NCBI RefSeq assembly: GCF_001750725.1
Contig: NZ_CP017279.1
Location: forward strand, 4,402,001 to 4,466,000
Reading direction: 5' to 3'
From: Enterobacter ludwigii
GTDB lineage: Bacteria; Pseudomonadota; Gammaproteobacteria; Enterobacterales; Enterobacteriaceae
Length of the DNA: 64,000 bases
Shown here one piece after another: positions 9,003 through 19,843 of the stretch. The translations under genes were made by a program, and so were the position numbers. How positions within the stretch are numbered: the first letter of the stretch is position 1; every line of letters begins with the position of its first letter. The notes beneath the pieces were generated by a model. That model was not told the origin of the DNA, did not search any database, and saw only the letters and a program-made list of their open reading frames with translations.

Positions 9003-11261
9003 ATGAGCGATATGGCAGAGCGCCTCGCGCTACATGAATTCACGGAAAACGCCTACCTGAACTACTCCATGTACGTCATTATGGACAGGGCGTTGCCGTT
9101 TATCGGGGATGGCCTGAAGCCCGTTCAGCGCCGCATCGTCTATGCGATGTCCGAGCTGGGGCTGAATGCGACCGCCAAGTTCAAAAAATCCGCCCGTACC
9201 GTCGGTGACGTACTGGGTAAATACCATCCGCACGGCGACAGCGCCTGTTATGAAGCGATGGTGCTGATGGCACAGCCGTTCTCTTACCGTTATCCGCTGG
9301 TGGATGGTCAGGGGAACTGGGGGGCGCCGGACGATCCGAAATCCTTCGCAGCGATGCGTTATACCGAATCCCGTCTCTCCCGCTACGCTGAAGTGCTGCT
9401 GGGCGAGCTGGGTCAGGGAACTGTGGACTGGGTGCCAAACTTCGACGGTACGATGCAGGAGCCGAAAATGCTGCCTGCGCGTCTGCCGAACATCCTGCTG
9501 AACGGCACTACCGGTATCGCGGTGGGTATGGCGACGGACATTCCGCCGCACAACCTGCGTGAAGTGGCGAAAGCCGCCATCACCCTGATTGAACAGCCGA
9601 AAACCACGCTGGACGATCTGCTGGATATCGTGCAGGGGCCGGACTACCCGACCGAGGCCGAAATCATCACCTCGCGCGCGGAAATCCGCAAAATCTACCA
9701 GAACGGCCGCGGCTCCGTGCGCATGCGTGCGGTGTGGACCAAAGAGGACGGCGCAGTGGTCATCACCGCGCTGCCGCACCAGGTCTCCGGCGCGAAAGTG
9801 CTGGAACAGATTGCCTCCCAGATGCGCAATAAAAAGCTGCCGATGGTGGATGACCTGCGCGACGAATCCGACCACGAAAACCCGACGCGTCTGGTGATCG
9901 TGCCGCGTTCCAACCGCGTGGATATGGAGCAGGTGATGAACCACCTGTTTGCCACCACCGATCTGGAAAAAAGCTACCGCATCAACCTGAACATGATCGG
10001 CCTCGACGGTCGTCCTGCAGTGAAAAACCTGCTGGAGATCCTGAGCGAATGGCTGACGTTCCGCCGCGATACCGTTCGCCGCCGTCTGAACTATCGACTG
10101 GAAAAAGTGCTTAAACGCCTGCACATCCTTGAAGGTTTGCTGGTGGCGTTCCTCAATATCGACGAAGTTATTGAGATAATCCGTTCCGAGGACGAGCCGA
10201 AGCCGGCGCTGATGTCGCGCTTTGACATCAGTGAAACCCAGGCCGAAGCGATCCTTGAGCTGAAACTGCGTCATCTCGCCAAACTCGAAGAGATGAAGAT
10301 CCGCGGTGAGCAGAACGAACTTGAAAAAGAGCGCGATCAGCTGCAGGCGATCCTCGCGTCCGAACGCAAGATGAACAACCTGCTCAAGAAAGAGCTGCAG
10401 GCTGACGCCGATGCATTCGGTGACGACCGTCGTTCTCCGCTGCATGAGCGCGAAGAAGCGAAGGCGATGAATGAGCACGACATGCAGCCATCTGAGCCGG
10501 TCACCATTGTGCTGTCTCAGAGCGGCTGGGTGCGCAGTGCTAAAGGTCACGATATCGACGCGCCAGGGTTGAGCTACAAGGCGGGCGATAGCTTTAAAGC
10601 GGCCGTGAAAGGTAAGAGCAACCAGCCGGTCGCCTTTATCGACTCGACGGGGCGCAGCTACGCCATTGACCCGATCACGCTGCCTTCTGCCCGCGGACAG
10701 GGCGAACCGCTTACCGGTAAGCTGACGCTGCCGCCGGGTGCGACGGTTGACCATATGCTGATGGAAGCCGATGACCAGAAACTGCTGCTGGCGTCTGACG
10801 CGGGGTACGGCTTTATCTGTACCTTTAACGATCTTGTTTCCCGCAACCGTGCCGGTAAGGCGCTGATCAGCCTGCCTGACAACGCGCATGTGATGCCGCC
10901 GCTGGTGGTGGAAAACGACAGCGATATGCTGCTGGCGATCACTGCCGCCGGACGTATGCTGATGTTCCCGGTCAGCGACCTGCCGGAATTGTCAAAAGGC
11001 AAGGGCAACAAGATCATCAGCATCCCGTCAGCGGAAGCGGCGAAAGGGGTAGATGGTCTGGCGCACCTCTTTATTCTGCCGCCGCAGAGCACGCTGACCA
11101 TTCATGTCGGCAAACGTAAAATCAAGCTTCGTCCGGAAGAGTTGCAGAAAGTGGTGGGCGAGCGCGGTCGACGCGGCTCGCTGATGCGCGGCCTGCAGCG
11201 TATTGACCGCGTGGAGATTGACTCTCCTGCGCGCAGTACCGCGGGCGACAGCGAAGAGTAA
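9003..11261 (+). CDS. parC: DNA topoisomerase IV subunit A
   Basis: A 752-residue ParC, the same length as in E. coli. With ParE it decatenates daughter chromosomes. The catalytic tyrosine is Y120 in AAMRYTE. The quinolone-resistance region reads [12 protein letters not shown] with S80 and E84, the wild-type residues, so no target-site fluoroquinolone resistance is seen here. The C-terminal beta-pinwheel follows after about residue 490. In E. coli ygiV lies between ygiW and parC; it is absent here. Confidence 0.97.
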   Translation: MSDMAERLALHEFTENAYLNYSMYVIMDRALPFIGDGLKPVQRRIVYAMSELGLNATAKFKKSARTVGDVLGKYHPHGDSACYEAMVLMAQPFSYRYPLVDGQGNWGAPDDPKSFAAMRYTESRLSRYAEVLLGELGQGTVDWVPNFDGTMQEPKMLPARLPNILLNGTTGIAVGMATDIPPHNLREVAKAAITLIEQPKTTLDDLLDIVQGPDYPTEAEIITSRAEIRKIYQNGRGSVRMRAVWTKEDGAVVITALPHQVSGAKVLEQIASQMRNKKLPMVDDLRDESDHENPTRLVIVPRSNRVDMEQVMNHLFATTDLEKSYRINLNMIGLDGRPAVKNLLEILSEWLTFRRDTVRRRLNYRLEKVLKRLHILEGLLVAFLNIDEVIEIIRSEDEPKPALMSRFDISETQAEAILELKLRHLAKLEEMKIRGEQNELEKERDQLQAILASERKMNNLLKKELQADADAFGDDRRSPLHEREEAKAMNEHDMQPSEPVTIVLSQSGWVRSAKGHDIDAPGLSYKAGDSFKAAVKGKSNQPVAFIDSTGRSYAIDPITLPSARGQGEPLTGKLTLPPGATVDHMLMEADDQKLLLASDAGYGFICTFNDLVSRNRAGKALISLPDNAHVMPPLVVENDSDMLLAITAAGRMLMFPVSDLPELSKGKGNKIISIPSAEAAKGVDGLAHLFILPPQSTLTIHVGKRKIKLRPEELQKVVGERGRRGSLMRGLQRIDRVEIDSPARSTAGDSEE

Positions 11262-11271
11262 CGCCGTTATC

Positions 11272-11300
11272 TCCCCCTCTGTTCCGGAGGGGGAATTTCA
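11272..11300 (+). terminator. Possible terminator after parC
   Basis: TCCCCCTC, a 7-base loop, GAGGGGGA, then AT-rich sequence with a weak T-run. It lies just after the parC stop. Confidence 0.5.
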
Positions 11301-11425
11301 ATAAAATTTCCCGTAAAATCGTTGTTAATTCGTGCGTTGCGATTAACAATACGCGCTCGTAATAAAGTCCTTACCTGGCCACAGGTGAAGTATAATTGTC
11401 AGCTGTCAGGGCTTCAGAGGTCGCT

Positions 11426-12163
11426 ATGCTATTCATTGTTCGTTTAATTCTTACCATTATTTACTGCATTCTGGTCTGTATTTTCGGCTCTATTTATTGC
11501 CTGTTCAGTCCGCGCAATCCGAAACATGTCGCCACCTTCGGCCATATGTTCGGCCGCCTTGCGCCGCTGTTTGGCCTGAAGGTTGAAAAACGCCTGCCGG
11601 AAGGGGCTGAGAACTTCGGTAACGCCATCTTTATCGCTAACCATCAGAACAACTACGATATGGTGACGGCCTCCAACATTGTTCTGCCACCGACCGTGAC
11701 CGTGGGCAAAAAGAGCCTGCTGTGGATCCCTTTTTTCGGCCAGCTGTACTGGCTGACCGGTAACCTGCTGATTGACCGTAACAACCGCGCGAAAGCGCAC
11801 AGCACTATTGCTGAAGTGGTTAATCACTTCAAAAAGCGCAGGATCTCAATCTGGATGTTCCCGGAAGGGACGCGCAGCCGTGGTCGTGGCCTGCTGCCGT
11901 TCAAAACCGGTGCGTTTCATGCTGCAATTGCGGCAGGTGTTCCAATTATTCCTGTGTGTGTTTCCAATACTTCTAATAAGATTAATCTTAACCGCCTGAA
12001 TAACGGGCTGGTGATTGTCGAAATGCTGCCGCCGGTGGATACCAGCAAATACGGTAAAGATCAGGTTCGCGAGCTGGCAGCACACTGCCGTGAACTGATG
12101 GCTCAGCATATTGCGCTGCTCGACAAAGAAGTCGCAGAGAGAGAAGCCGCCGGTAAGAAGTAA
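11426..12163 (+). CDS. plsC: 1-acyl-sn-glycerol-3-phosphate acyltransferase PlsC
   Basis: A 245-residue inner-membrane enzyme that adds the second acyl chain to lysophosphatidic acid, giving phosphatidic acid for all membrane phospholipids. It contains the catalytic HX4D motif (NHQNNYD), the substrate-binding FPEGTRS motif and an N-terminal membrane helix (MLFIVRLILTIIYCILVCIF). I chose the ATG at 11426 because it gives the E. coli length. It sits in the conserved parC-plsC-ftsP order, 59 bp before ftsP. Confidence 0.96.
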   Translation: MLFIVRLILTIIYCILVCIFGSIYCLFSPRNPKHVATFGHMFGRLAPLFGLKVEKRLPEGAENFGNAIFIANHQNNYDMVTASNIVLPPTVTVGKKSLLWIPFFGQLYWLTGNLLIDRNNRAKAHSTIAEVVNHFKKRRISIWMFPEGTRSRGRGLLPFKTGAFHAAIAAGVPIIPVCVSNTSNKINLNRLNNGLVIVEMLPPVDTSKYGKDQVRELAAHCRELMAQHIALLDKEVAEREAAGKK

Positions 12164-12222
12164 GCCGGCGTTAAAAGGGAAAACGAATTCCCGCGTTGTT
12201 AGTCGTTTCAGATGGAGCTTAT

Positions 12223-13635
12223 ATGTCATTCAGTCGGCGTCAGTTTATTCAGGCTTCCGGGATCGCCCTTTGTGCGGGTGCGCTGCCGCTGACAGCCAAC
12301 GCCGCCGGGCAGCAACAGCCGCTGCCCATTCCGCCGTTAATAGAATCCCGTCGCGGGCAGCCGCTTTTCCTGACGCTACAGCGCAGCCACTGGTCCTTTA
12401 CCCAGGGCACGCGTGCGCCGGTGTGGGGCATTAACGGGCGTTACCTTGGGCCGACCATACGCGTGTGGAATGGCGATGACGTTAAGCTGATCTACAGTAA
12501 CCGTACGACAGAAAATGTCGCCATGACCATCAGTGGTTTACAGGTGCCTGGCCCGCTGCTTGGCGGCGCGGCGCGCATGATGTCGCCTAACGCTGACTGG
12601 GCGCCCGTTCTGCCGATTCGTCAGAGCGCGGCGACGCTCTGGTATCATGCCAATACCCCTAACCGCACGGCCCAGCAGGTGTATAACGGCCTGGCCGGCA
12701 TGTGGCTGGTGGAAGATGAAATCAGTAAATCCCTGCCAATCCCGAACCACTATGGCGTGGATGATTTTCCGGTCATTATTCAGGACAAACGGCTGGATAA
12801 TTTCGGCACGCCGGAATACAGCGAGCCGGGCAGCGGTGGCTTCGTTGGCGATACGCTGCTGGTTAACGGCGCGCAAAGTCCGTATGTTGAAGTGTCGCGC
12901 GGATGGGTACGTCTGCGTCTGCTGAACGCCTCTAACTCGCGCCGCTACCAGCTGCAAATGAGCGATGGCCGCGCGCTACACGTCATCTCCGGCGACCAGG
13001 GCTTTTTACCGGCCCCGGTTTCCGTGAAGCAGCTGGCGCTGTCGCCAGGCGAACGCCGCGAAATCCTTATTGATATGACCAACGGTGATGAGGTGTCGAT
13101 CACCTGTGGCGAAGCGGCCAGCATTGTGGACCGCATTCGCGGTTTCTTTGAGCCGTCGAGTATCCTGGTCTCCACCCTGGTGCTGACCCTGCGTCCTACC
13201 GGCCTGCTGCCGCTGGTGACCGACAGCCTGCCGATGCGCCTGCTACCGCAGGAGATCATGAGCGGTTCGCCGGTGCGCAGCCGCGATATCAACCTGGGCG
13301 ACGACCCGGGGATCAACGGCACGCTGTGGGACGTTAACCGTATCGATATTACCGCGCAGCAGGGTACCTGGGAGCGTTGGACGGTTCGCTCGGACATGCC
13401 GCAGTCGTTCCATATCGAAGGGGTGAGTTTCCTGATCCGCAACGTCAATGGCGCGATGCCGTTCCCCGAAGACAGGGGCTGGAAGGATACCGTCTGGGTG
13501 GATGGGCAGGTCGAACTGCTGGTCTACTACGGACAGCCTTCGTGGCCGCACTTCCCGTTCCTGTTCCACAGCCAGACGCTGGAGATGATGGACAGGGGTT
13601 CCGTCGGCCAGATGCTGGTCAACCCGGCACCCTAA
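12223..13635 (+). CDS. ftsP: Cell division protein FtsP (SufI)
   Basis: A 470-residue protein with a twin-arginine signal peptide (MSFSRRQFIQASG, then ALPLTANAAG), so it is exported folded by the Tat system. It is a cupredoxin-fold multicopper-oxidase relative that, as known for E. coli SufI/FtsP, lacks copper and protects the divisome under stress. It is followed by a hairpin at 13647-13670 and converges with trkG. Confidence 0.95.
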   Translation: MSFSRRQFIQASGIALCAGALPLTANAAGQQQPLPIPPLIESRRGQPLFLTLQRSHWSFTQGTRAPVWGINGRYLGPTIRVWNGDDVKLIYSNRTTENVAMTISGLQVPGPLLGGAARMMSPNADWAPVLPIRQSAATLWYHANTPNRTAQQVYNGLAGMWLVEDEISKSLPIPNHYGVDDFPVIIQDKRLDNFGTPEYSEPGSGGFVGDTLLVNGAQSPYVEVSRGWVRLRLLNASNSRRYQLQMSDGRALHVISGDQGFLPAPVSVKQLALSPGERREILIDMTNGDEVSITCGEAASIVDRIRGFFEPSSILVSTLVLTLRPTGLLPLVTDSLPMRLLPQEIMSGSPVRSRDINLGDDPGINGTLWDVNRIDITAQQGTWERWTVRSDMPQSFHIEGVSFLIRNVNGAMPFPEDRGWKDTVWVDGQVELLVYYGQPSWPHFPFLFHSQTLEMMDRGSVGQMLVNPAP

Positions 13636-13646
13636 ACCACGATACG

Positions 13647-13670
13647 ATTCCCGGTTCGCCGGGAATGTTT
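13647..13670. terminator. Shared terminator between ftsP and trkG
   Basis: ATTCCCGG, loop TTCG, CCGGGAAT then GTTT. This stable tetraloop hairpin lies between the converging stop codons. Confidence 0.6.
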
Positions 13671-15144
13671 ATGCCCGCCAGAAAAAGCGTGAGCACAGGA
13701 TCAGCACCGGATAAATTTCCAGACGTCCCATAATCATCGCCGCACACATCAACAGCTTGGCCTCGTCTTTTAACGTCCCGAAGGTCGATGCCGTTTCGCC
13801 GAACCCCAGCCCCATATTGTTAATGCAGGCCGCAACGGTGGCAAATGACGTGAACAGATCGTATCCCAGCAGGTTCAGCGCCCAGACGAAAAAGCCCGTT
13901 ATCATCACGTAGAGAAAAAAGAAGCTCCACACCGAGCGCAGAACGCGTTCATTCACGACGCTTTTGCCGACCTTAATACTCAGCAGCGCGCGCGGATGCG
14001 CGAGTTGATTCATCTCCTGAATACACTGTTTAAACATGATGAGAAAACGCAGCGCTTTGATCCCGCCGCAGGTAGAGCCGACGCAGCCGCCAAAAAAGCT
14101 GGCGCTCAACAGCAGGAAAATGGTGTGGGGAGGCCAGTGAGCGTAATCGGCCGTCGAAAGACCGTTGTCGGTCATCATGGAGCTGGCCAGAAAGAAGGCA
14201 TGTACCAGGCTGTCGGTGCCGTTGTACATCCCCGCGTGCCACACCTGCCAGGCGGTGATGGCGATAATGACGGTGGCGGCACCGAGAAAGAATTTCACCT
14301 CCGGGCTGCGCCGAATCGGTTTCAGCGTGCGGCGCGCGATGACGACATACCAGAGGGTAAAGTTAAACGCGGAAAGCAGTGAAAAAGCCCCGGCGACAAG
14401 CTCAATCGCGTGGCTGTCGTAAAACCCGATGCTCTCACTTCGGGTTGAAAACCCACCCAATGAGACGGTGGAAAGCCCGTGACAGACGGCGTCAAAAAAG
14501 GGCATGCCCGCCAGCCAGTACGCCAGCGTGCAGACCAGTCCCAGCGCCAGATAGGTTACCCACAGCGTACGCGCGGTATCGGCGAGTCGGGGCGTCAGGC
14601 GCTCCTCCTTGAACGGCCCAGGCATTTCCGACTGATACAGCTTCATGCCACCGATACCGAGCAGCGGCAGGACCGCGACGGCCAGTACGATGACCCCTAA
14701 TCCGCCAATGAAATTGAGCTGAGCGCGGTAATAAAGGTACGACTTCGGCAGGGCACTGACGTCTCCAATCACCGTCGCCCCGGTGGTGGTGATCCCTGAG
14801 ACCCCTTCAAAGAGCGCATCGGAAAAGGAGAGTTGCAGACCGTCATCCATCCATAACGGCATGGCGCTAATCAATGAAAACAGCAGCCAGAACAGAACGA
14901 TAATCACGAAACCGTCACGGGTGCGCAGCTGTATACCGGAATGACGTGTTGCCCGCCAGGTGAGTCCGCCAAGGGTAAAAAAGGTCAAAAAGGTGGTTAA
15001 AAAAGCAAAGTAGGTTCGCTCTTTATTCAGCAGGGCGATAACCATCGGCGGCAGCATGGACAGGCTGTACAGAAGAACCAGAAAACCGCAGAGGTGAAGC
15101 ACAACCCGCAGCTGGGACACATGTAACGAATCGTTGAACTTCAC
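13669..15144 (-). CDS. trkG: Trk-type potassium uptake protein TrkG
   Basis: A 491-residue membrane protein of the TrkH/KtrB family, which forms the K+ channel subunit of the Trk system with TrkA in the cytoplasm. Four pore-loop motifs are visible: GITTTGATV, STVSLGGFSTRS, SMMTDNGLST and CINNMGLGFG. The N-terminus (LRVVLHLCGFLVLLYSLSMLPP) resembles my recollection of E. coli TrkG more than TrkH. In E. coli K-12 trkG is carried by the Rac prophage; here it sits between ftsP and ygiQ with no phage gene nearby. Confidence 0.85.
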   Translation of the reverse strand: MKFNDSLHVSQLRVVLHLCGFLVLLYSLSMLPPMVIALLNKERTYFAFLTTFLTFFTLGGLTWRATRHSGIQLRTRDGFVIIVLFWLLFSLISAMPLWMDDGLQLSFSDALFEGVSGITTTGATVIGDVSALPKSYLYYRAQLNFIGGLGVIVLAVAVLPLLGIGGMKLYQSEMPGPFKEERLTPRLADTARTLWVTYLALGLVCTLAYWLAGMPFFDAVCHGLSTVSLGGFSTRSESIGFYDSHAIELVAGAFSLLSAFNFTLWYVVIARRTLKPIRRSPEVKFFLGAATVIIAITAWQVWHAGMYNGTDSLVHAFFLASSMMTDNGLSTADYAHWPPHTIFLLLSASFFGGCVGSTCGGIKALRFLIMFKQCIQEMNQLAHPRALLSIKVGKSVVNERVLRSVWSFFFLYVMITGFFVWALNLLGYDLFTSFATVAACINNMGLGFGETASTFGTLKDEAKLLMCAAMIMGRLEIYPVLILCSRFFWRA

Positions 15145-15344
15145 AAAGAAACTCCGTGCCAGAATGCATCCCGGTAACTGATTACCGCAAGATATAGTGG
15201 ATATTATGATCCAAAATTAACAGTGCGCTGTATTTTAACGGCTTCCAGGATTTTCTGTTTACTTCTTGCATCCTTTTCTTCAAATCCGGCAGACTAACAG
15301 CGTATAATCCCGCTCCTTTTGTCTATTTTTTCTTCGGAAGCACT

Positions 15345-17516
15345 ATGAGCGCAATTTCCCTGATCCAGCCGGATCGTGACCTCTTCTCCTGGCCCCAGTA
15401 CTGGGCGGCCTGCTTTGGACCGGCACCGTTCCTGCCGATGTCCCGGGAAGAGATGGACCAACTGGGCTGGGACAGCTGCGATATCATTCTGGTGACGGGC
15501 GATGCCTATGTCGACCACCCGAGCTTTGGCATGGCTATCTGTGGCCGTATGCTTGAAGCGCAGGGCTTCCGTGTGGGGATCATCGCCCAGCCTGACTGGA
15601 ACAGCAAAGACGACTTTATGCGTCTGGGGAAACCCAACCTGTTCTTCGGCGTGACCGCAGGCAACATGGACTCGATGATCAACCGCTATACCGCCGACCG
15701 TAAGCTGCGTCATGACGATGCCTACACGCCGGATAACGTCGCGGGTAAACGTCCTGACCGTGCGACGCTGGTCTACACCCAACGCTGCAAAGAAGCCTGG
15801 AAAGACGTGCCGGTTATCCTGGGCGGCATCGAGGCGAGTCTGCGCCGTACCGCGCACTACGACTACTGGTCAGACACCGTGCGCCGTTCGGTGCTGGTGG
15901 ATTCCAAAGCCGATATGCTGATTTACGGTAACGGTGAACGTCCGCTGGTGGAAGTGGCGCACCGTCTCTCACAGGGTGAGCCGGTGAGCAGCATCCGCGA
16001 CGTGCGCAACACCGCGATCATGGTGAAAGAGGCGCTGCCGGGCTGGAGCGGGGTGGATTCCCGTATCATTGATATGCCGGGTAAAATCGACCCGATCCCG
16101 CACCCGTACGGCGACGATCTGCCGTGTGCGGATAACAAACCGGTAGAGCCAAAGAAAGCCGAAACGAAAGCTATCGTTGTTCAGCCGCCGCGCCCGAAAC
16201 CGTGGGAAAAAACCTACGTGCTGCTGCCTTCCTTTGAGAAGGTCAAAGCCGATAAAGTGCTCTACGCGCATGCGTCCCGTATTCTGCACCACGAAACCAA
16301 CCCGGGCTGCGCGCGTGCGCTGATGCAAAAGCACGGCGAGCGCTTTATCTGGATCAACCCGCCGGCAATCCCGCTTTCCACCGAAGAGATGGACAGCGTC
16401 TTCGCGCTGCCGTACAAACGCGTGCCGCATCCGGCATACGGCGAGCGCCGAATCCCGGCGTATGAGATGATCCGTTTCTCAATAAACATCATGCGCGGCT
16501 GCTTCGGCGGCTGCTCCTTCTGCTCCATTACCGAGCACGAAGGGCGCATTATTCAGAGTCGCTCCGAAGATTCGATCATCAATGAGATCGAAGCCATTCG
16601 CGATACCGTGCCTGGCTTCACCGGGGTGATCTCCGATCTGGGCGGTCCGACTGCCAACATGTACATGCTGCGCTGTAAGTCACCGCGCGCGGAACAGACC
16701 TGCCGTCGTCTGTCGTGTGTGTATCCGGATATCTGTCAGCACATGGATACCAACCATGAACCGACGATCAACCTTTATCGTCGTGCGCGTGACCTGAAAG
16801 GGATCAAGAAGATCCTGATCGCCTCCGGGGTACGTTACGATATCGCCGTGGAAGATCCGCGCTACATCAAAGAGCTGGCGACGCATCACGTGGGTGGCTA
16901 CCTGAAGATTGCCCCTGAGCATACCGAAGAAGGCCCGCTGTCCAAGATGATGAAGCCGGGTATGGGCAGCTACGATCGCTTTAAAGAGCTGTTTGACACC
17001 TACTCGAAGCAGGCGGGTAAAGAGCAGTATCTGATCCCATACTTCATCTCCGCGCACCCCGGCACGCGCGATGAGGACATGGTGAACCTGGCGCTGTGGC
17101 TGAAACAGCGTCGCTTCCGTCTGGATCAGGTGCAGAACTTCTATCCATCACCGCTCGCAAACTCAACGACCATGTATTACACCGGCAAGAACCCGCTGGG
17201 TAAAATTGGCTATAAGAGTGAAGATGTGGTGGTGCCGAAAGGGGATAAACAGCGCCGTCTGCATAAAGCACTGCTGCGCTACCACGATCCGGCTAACTGG
17301 CCGCTGATCCGTCAGGCGCTGGAAGATATGGGTAAAAAGCATCTGATCGGCTCGCGCCGCGACTGCCTGGTGCCTGCGCCTACGCTTGATGAGATGCGTG
17401 AAGCGCGCCGCCAGAACCGCCATACGCGCCCGGCATTGACCAAGCACACGCCGATTGTGCATCAGCGTTCAAACGGTAACGTCAGTGCGAAGAAACCCGT
17501 GAAACGTAAAGCGTAA
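15345..17516 (+). CDS. ygiQ: Radical SAM protein YgiQ
   Basis: A 723-residue UPF0313-family protein. The radical-SAM cluster motif is C386-X3-C390-X2-C393 in [12 protein letters not shown], which would hold a [4Fe-4S] cluster and use S-adenosylmethionine. An N-terminal B12-binding-like region precedes it. The basic C-terminal tail is typical of the family. The biological substrate is not established. The start at 15345 matches the E. coli N-terminus. Confidence 0.93.
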   Translation: MSAISLIQPDRDLFSWPQYWAACFGPAPFLPMSREEMDQLGWDSCDIILVTGDAYVDHPSFGMAICGRMLEAQGFRVGIIAQPDWNSKDDFMRLGKPNLFFGVTAGNMDSMINRYTADRKLRHDDAYTPDNVAGKRPDRATLVYTQRCKEAWKDVPVILGGIEASLRRTAHYDYWSDTVRRSVLVDSKADMLIYGNGERPLVEVAHRLSQGEPVSSIRDVRNTAIMVKEALPGWSGVDSRIIDMPGKIDPIPHPYGDDLPCADNKPVEPKKAETKAIVVQPPRPKPWEKTYVLLPSFEKVKADKVLYAHASRILHHETNPGCARALMQKHGERFIWINPPAIPLSTEEMDSVFALPYKRVPHPAYGERRIPAYEMIRFSINIMRGCFGGCSFCSITEHEGRIIQSRSEDSIINEIEAIRDTVPGFTGVISDLGGPTANMYMLRCKSPRAEQTCRRLSCVYPDICQHMDTNHEPTINLYRRARDLKGIKKILIASGVRYDIAVEDPRYIKELATHHVGGYLKIAPEHTEEGPLSKMMKPGMGSYDRFKELFDTYSKQAGKEQYLIPYFISAHPGTRDEDMVNLALWLKQRRFRLDQVQNFYPSPLANSTTMYYTGKNPLGKIGYKSEDVVVPKGDKQRRLHKALLRYHDPANWPLIRQALEDMGKKHLIGSRRDCLVPAPTLDEMREARRQNRHTRPALTKHTPIVHQRSNGNVSAKKPVKRKA

Positions 17517-17521
17517 AAAAT

Positions 17522-17549
17522 AAAAACCCCGGCGAGCCGGGGTTTTTTT
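17522..17549. terminator. Bidirectional terminator between ygiQ and dkgA
   Basis: AAAAACCCCGGC, GA, GCCGGGGTTTTTTT. It has an A-run on one side and a T-run on the other and lies between the two converging genes. Confidence 0.9.
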
Positions 17550-17551
17550 AT

Positions 17552-18379
17552 TCACCCGCCAAACTGATCGGGATCCGGGCCTAAACGCTTGCCCTTGTCC
17601 AGCTTCGCAATTTCACTCAGTTCATCTTTATCCAGGCGGAAATCCCAGACGTCGAAATTCTCAGCGATACGCGATGGCGTGACCGATTTCGGGATCACCA
17701 CCAGGCCGTTATCCAGATGCCAGCGAATAACGATTTGCGCCGGCGTCTTGCCGTATTTATCCGCGAGATCGCGAATAATTTTCTGGTCGAACACCCCTTC
17801 ACCGCCCTGTGCCAGCGGGCTCCAGGACTCGGTCTGGATCTTGTGCGTGGCGTTCCAGGCGTGAAGCTGACGCTGCTGCATCAGCGGGTGCAGCTCAATC
17901 TGGTTGATAACCGGCGCGACACCCGTCTCGTCAATCAGGCGCTGCAGGTGGTGAACCTGGAAATTACACACGCCGATGCTTTTTACCAGCCCTGCCTGCT
18001 GCAGCTCAATCATCCCTTTCCAGGCGTCAACATAGTGATCGATAGCCGGGACTGGCCAGTGCATCAGATAGAGATCGACGAAATCGAGCTGGAGTTTGTC
18101 CAGACTCTCCTGCAAGGCTTCGCGGGGGCGTTTTTGATCGTCGTTCCACAGTTTGGTGGTAATGAAAAGATCGTCGCGGGGCATGCCAGCGCTGGCCAGT
18201 GCCTTACCCACGCCGTCCTCATTTTTGTACGCGGCGGCGGTATCAATCGACCGATAGCCGACTTCCAGTGCTTTATGAATGGCGGAGACGACCTCGTCGT
18301 TACCGGCTTTCCATACACCTAGCCCCAGTTGGGGCATCACGTTGCCATCCTGCAGCTTGATTACGGTTTGGTTTGCCAT
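17552..18379 (-). CDS. dkgA: 2,5-diketo-D-gluconate reductase A (methylglyoxal reductase)
   Basis: A 275-residue aldo-keto reductase. The catalytic residues are visible: D46 and Y51 in RSIDTAAAYKNE, K76 in TTKLWN and the His of LMHWP. The NADPH-binding C-terminal loop is IPKSVTPSRIAEN. It reduces 2,5-diketogluconate and also methylglyoxal and other aldehydes. It lies 105 bp downstream of yqhD on the same strand, matching the E. coli yqhD-dkgA operon controlled by YqhC. Confidence 0.95.
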   Translation of the reverse strand: MANQTVIKLQDGNVMPQLGLGVWKAGNDEVVSAIHKALEVGYRSIDTAAAYKNEDGVGKALASAGMPRDDLFITTKLWNDDQKRPREALQESLDKLQLDFVDLYLMHWPVPAIDHYVDAWKGMIELQQAGLVKSIGVCNFQVHHLQRLIDETGVAPVINQIELHPLMQQRQLHAWNATHKIQTESWSPLAQGGEGVFDQKIIRDLADKYGKTPAQIVIRWHLDNGLVVIPKSVTPSRIAENFDVWDFRLDKDELSEIAKLDKGKRLGPDPDQFGG

Positions 18380-18484
18380 TTTTCCTCCTTCAGGTGCTCA
18401 TCGTCGGAGGGAACCCCCGACGATGTGATGTGCATTAAGTCTGGACGAAATGTCAAAAAACGAAAGGCGGGATGTCAAAAACGC

Positions 18485-19648
18485 TTAGCGTGCCGCTTCG
18501 TAGATACGACGGCTCACTTCCAGCGTAATGTCGCCGTGCTCGCCCAACTGGGTCATACCGTGTTCTTCAAGTTTCGCCAGCAGGGCAGGGATGGAGCTGC
18601 CATCCAGGCCATAGCCGGACAGACGCGTTGGCACGCCCAGACCTTCAAAGAAGCTGCGGGTTGCTTCGATAGCCGCGTCGATACGCGCATCGTCAGAACC
18701 TTCGGTGATGTTCCACACGCGCTCAGCGTATTGCAGCAATTTAGCGCGTTTGGTATCACGTTTTTCGTTCCACAGTGCAGGCAGGACGACGGCCAGCGTT
18801 TGTGCGTGATCCAGACCGTGCATGGCCGTCAGTTCGTGGCCCAGCATATGGGTTGCCCAGTCCTGCGGCACGCCGGCACCGATCAGACCGTTCAGCGCCT
18901 GGGTTGCCGCCCACATCACGTTGGCGCGCACATCGTAGTTTTCCGGCTCTTTCAGCGCTGTCGGACCGTCTTCAATCAGCGTCAGCAGAATGCCTTCCGC
19001 GAAGCGATCCTGAATTTTGGCATCTACCGGGTAGGTAACGTACTGCTCAACGGTGTGCACAAACGCATCGACCACACCGTTCGCGACCTGACGTGCAGGC
19101 AGGGTGTAGGTGTAAACCGGATCGAGGATGGCGAATACAGGCTGAACGTGATCGTTCATAAAGGCCTGCTTATCACCCGTGGTTTTACGGGAGATAACGG
19201 CACCTTTGTTGGATTCAGAACCGGTCGCAGGCAGGGTCAGCACGGAACCCATTGGGATCGCGCTTTTGATATCGCTGCCGCGGGTTTCCAGAATGTGCCA
19301 CGGGTCAATACCGTCCGCGTAGTGCGCCGCAGCGGCGATGAATTTGGTGCCATCCAGAACGGAGCCGCCGCCGACTGCCAGCAGGAAGGTGACTTTTTCA
19401 TCACGGGCGATCTTGACCGCGTTCATCAGTGTTTCATAAGACGGGTTAGGCTCGATACCGCCGAACTCACGCACGTCCAGACCTTCCAGCGCGCTGTAAA
19501 CCTGATCCAGTACGCCGGTTTTTTTCACGCTGCCGCCACCGTAGGTGATCAGTACGCGGGCGTCAGCGGGGATCTGTGCGCGCAGGTCGGCGATAGCGCC
19601 TTTACCAAACAGAATGCGGGTTGGGGTGTGGAGATTAAAATTATTCAT
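18485..19648 (-). CDS. yqhD: NADPH-dependent aldehyde reductase YqhD
   Basis: A 387-residue iron-type (group III) alcohol dehydrogenase, exactly the E. coli length when started at MNNFNLHTPTRILFG. Metal ligands are D194 and H198 (DAFVHTVEQY), H267 (THML) and H281 (LDHAQ). The NADPH-binding motifs are GGGSVKKTG and GGGSVLDGTKF. It detoxifies short-chain aldehydes such as methylglyoxal, glyoxal and acrolein. Divergent from its activator yqhC. Confidence 0.96.
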   Translation of the reverse strand: MNNFNLHTPTRILFGKGAIADLRAQIPADARVLITYGGGSVKKTGVLDQVYSALEGLDVREFGGIEPNPSYETLMNAVKIARDEKVTFLLAVGGGSVLDGTKFIAAAAHYADGIDPWHILETRGSDIKSAIPMGSVLTLPATGSESNKGAVISRKTTGDKQAFMNDHVQPVFAILDPVYTYTLPARQVANGVVDAFVHTVEQYVTYPVDAKIQDRFAEGILLTLIEDGPTALKEPENYDVRANVMWAATQALNGLIGAGVPQDWATHMLGHELTAMHGLDHAQTLAVVLPALWNEKRDTKRAKLLQYAERVWNITEGSDDARIDAAIEATRSFFEGLGVPTRLSGYGLDGSSIPALLAKLEEHGMTQLGEHGDITLEVSRRIYEAAR

Positions 19649-19843
19649 TGCTCGTTCCCTTATGTGGGTGAAAAACCGTGGTGGCGCTGAAGGCGACCTG
19701 ATGCTGCACATTGTGGCCGTCCGGGGCTATCCTCTCAATGCACATTCCTGCCGATGTCTTGCCCATTTCTACAGAACGCTGGAGAAAACACGGTAAACTG
19801 CGCACACTGTTAACGTCGGAAACCGTAGCCGGAGTAACGTAAA

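Noticed and set aside
9217..9260. Fluoroquinolone-resistance mutation in ParC
   Set aside because: S80 and E84 are the wild-type residues.
9030..10889. A 619-codon open frame antisense to parC
   Set aside because: It mirrors the codon pattern of parC, has no ribosome site, and its translation is rich in His, Arg and Gln without recognisable domains, as expected for a shadow frame.
18329..19690. A 453-codon open frame antisense to yqhD and dkgA
   Set aside because: Spans two genes and their spacer, no ribosome site, no recognisable domain. A shadow of GC-rich coding DNA.
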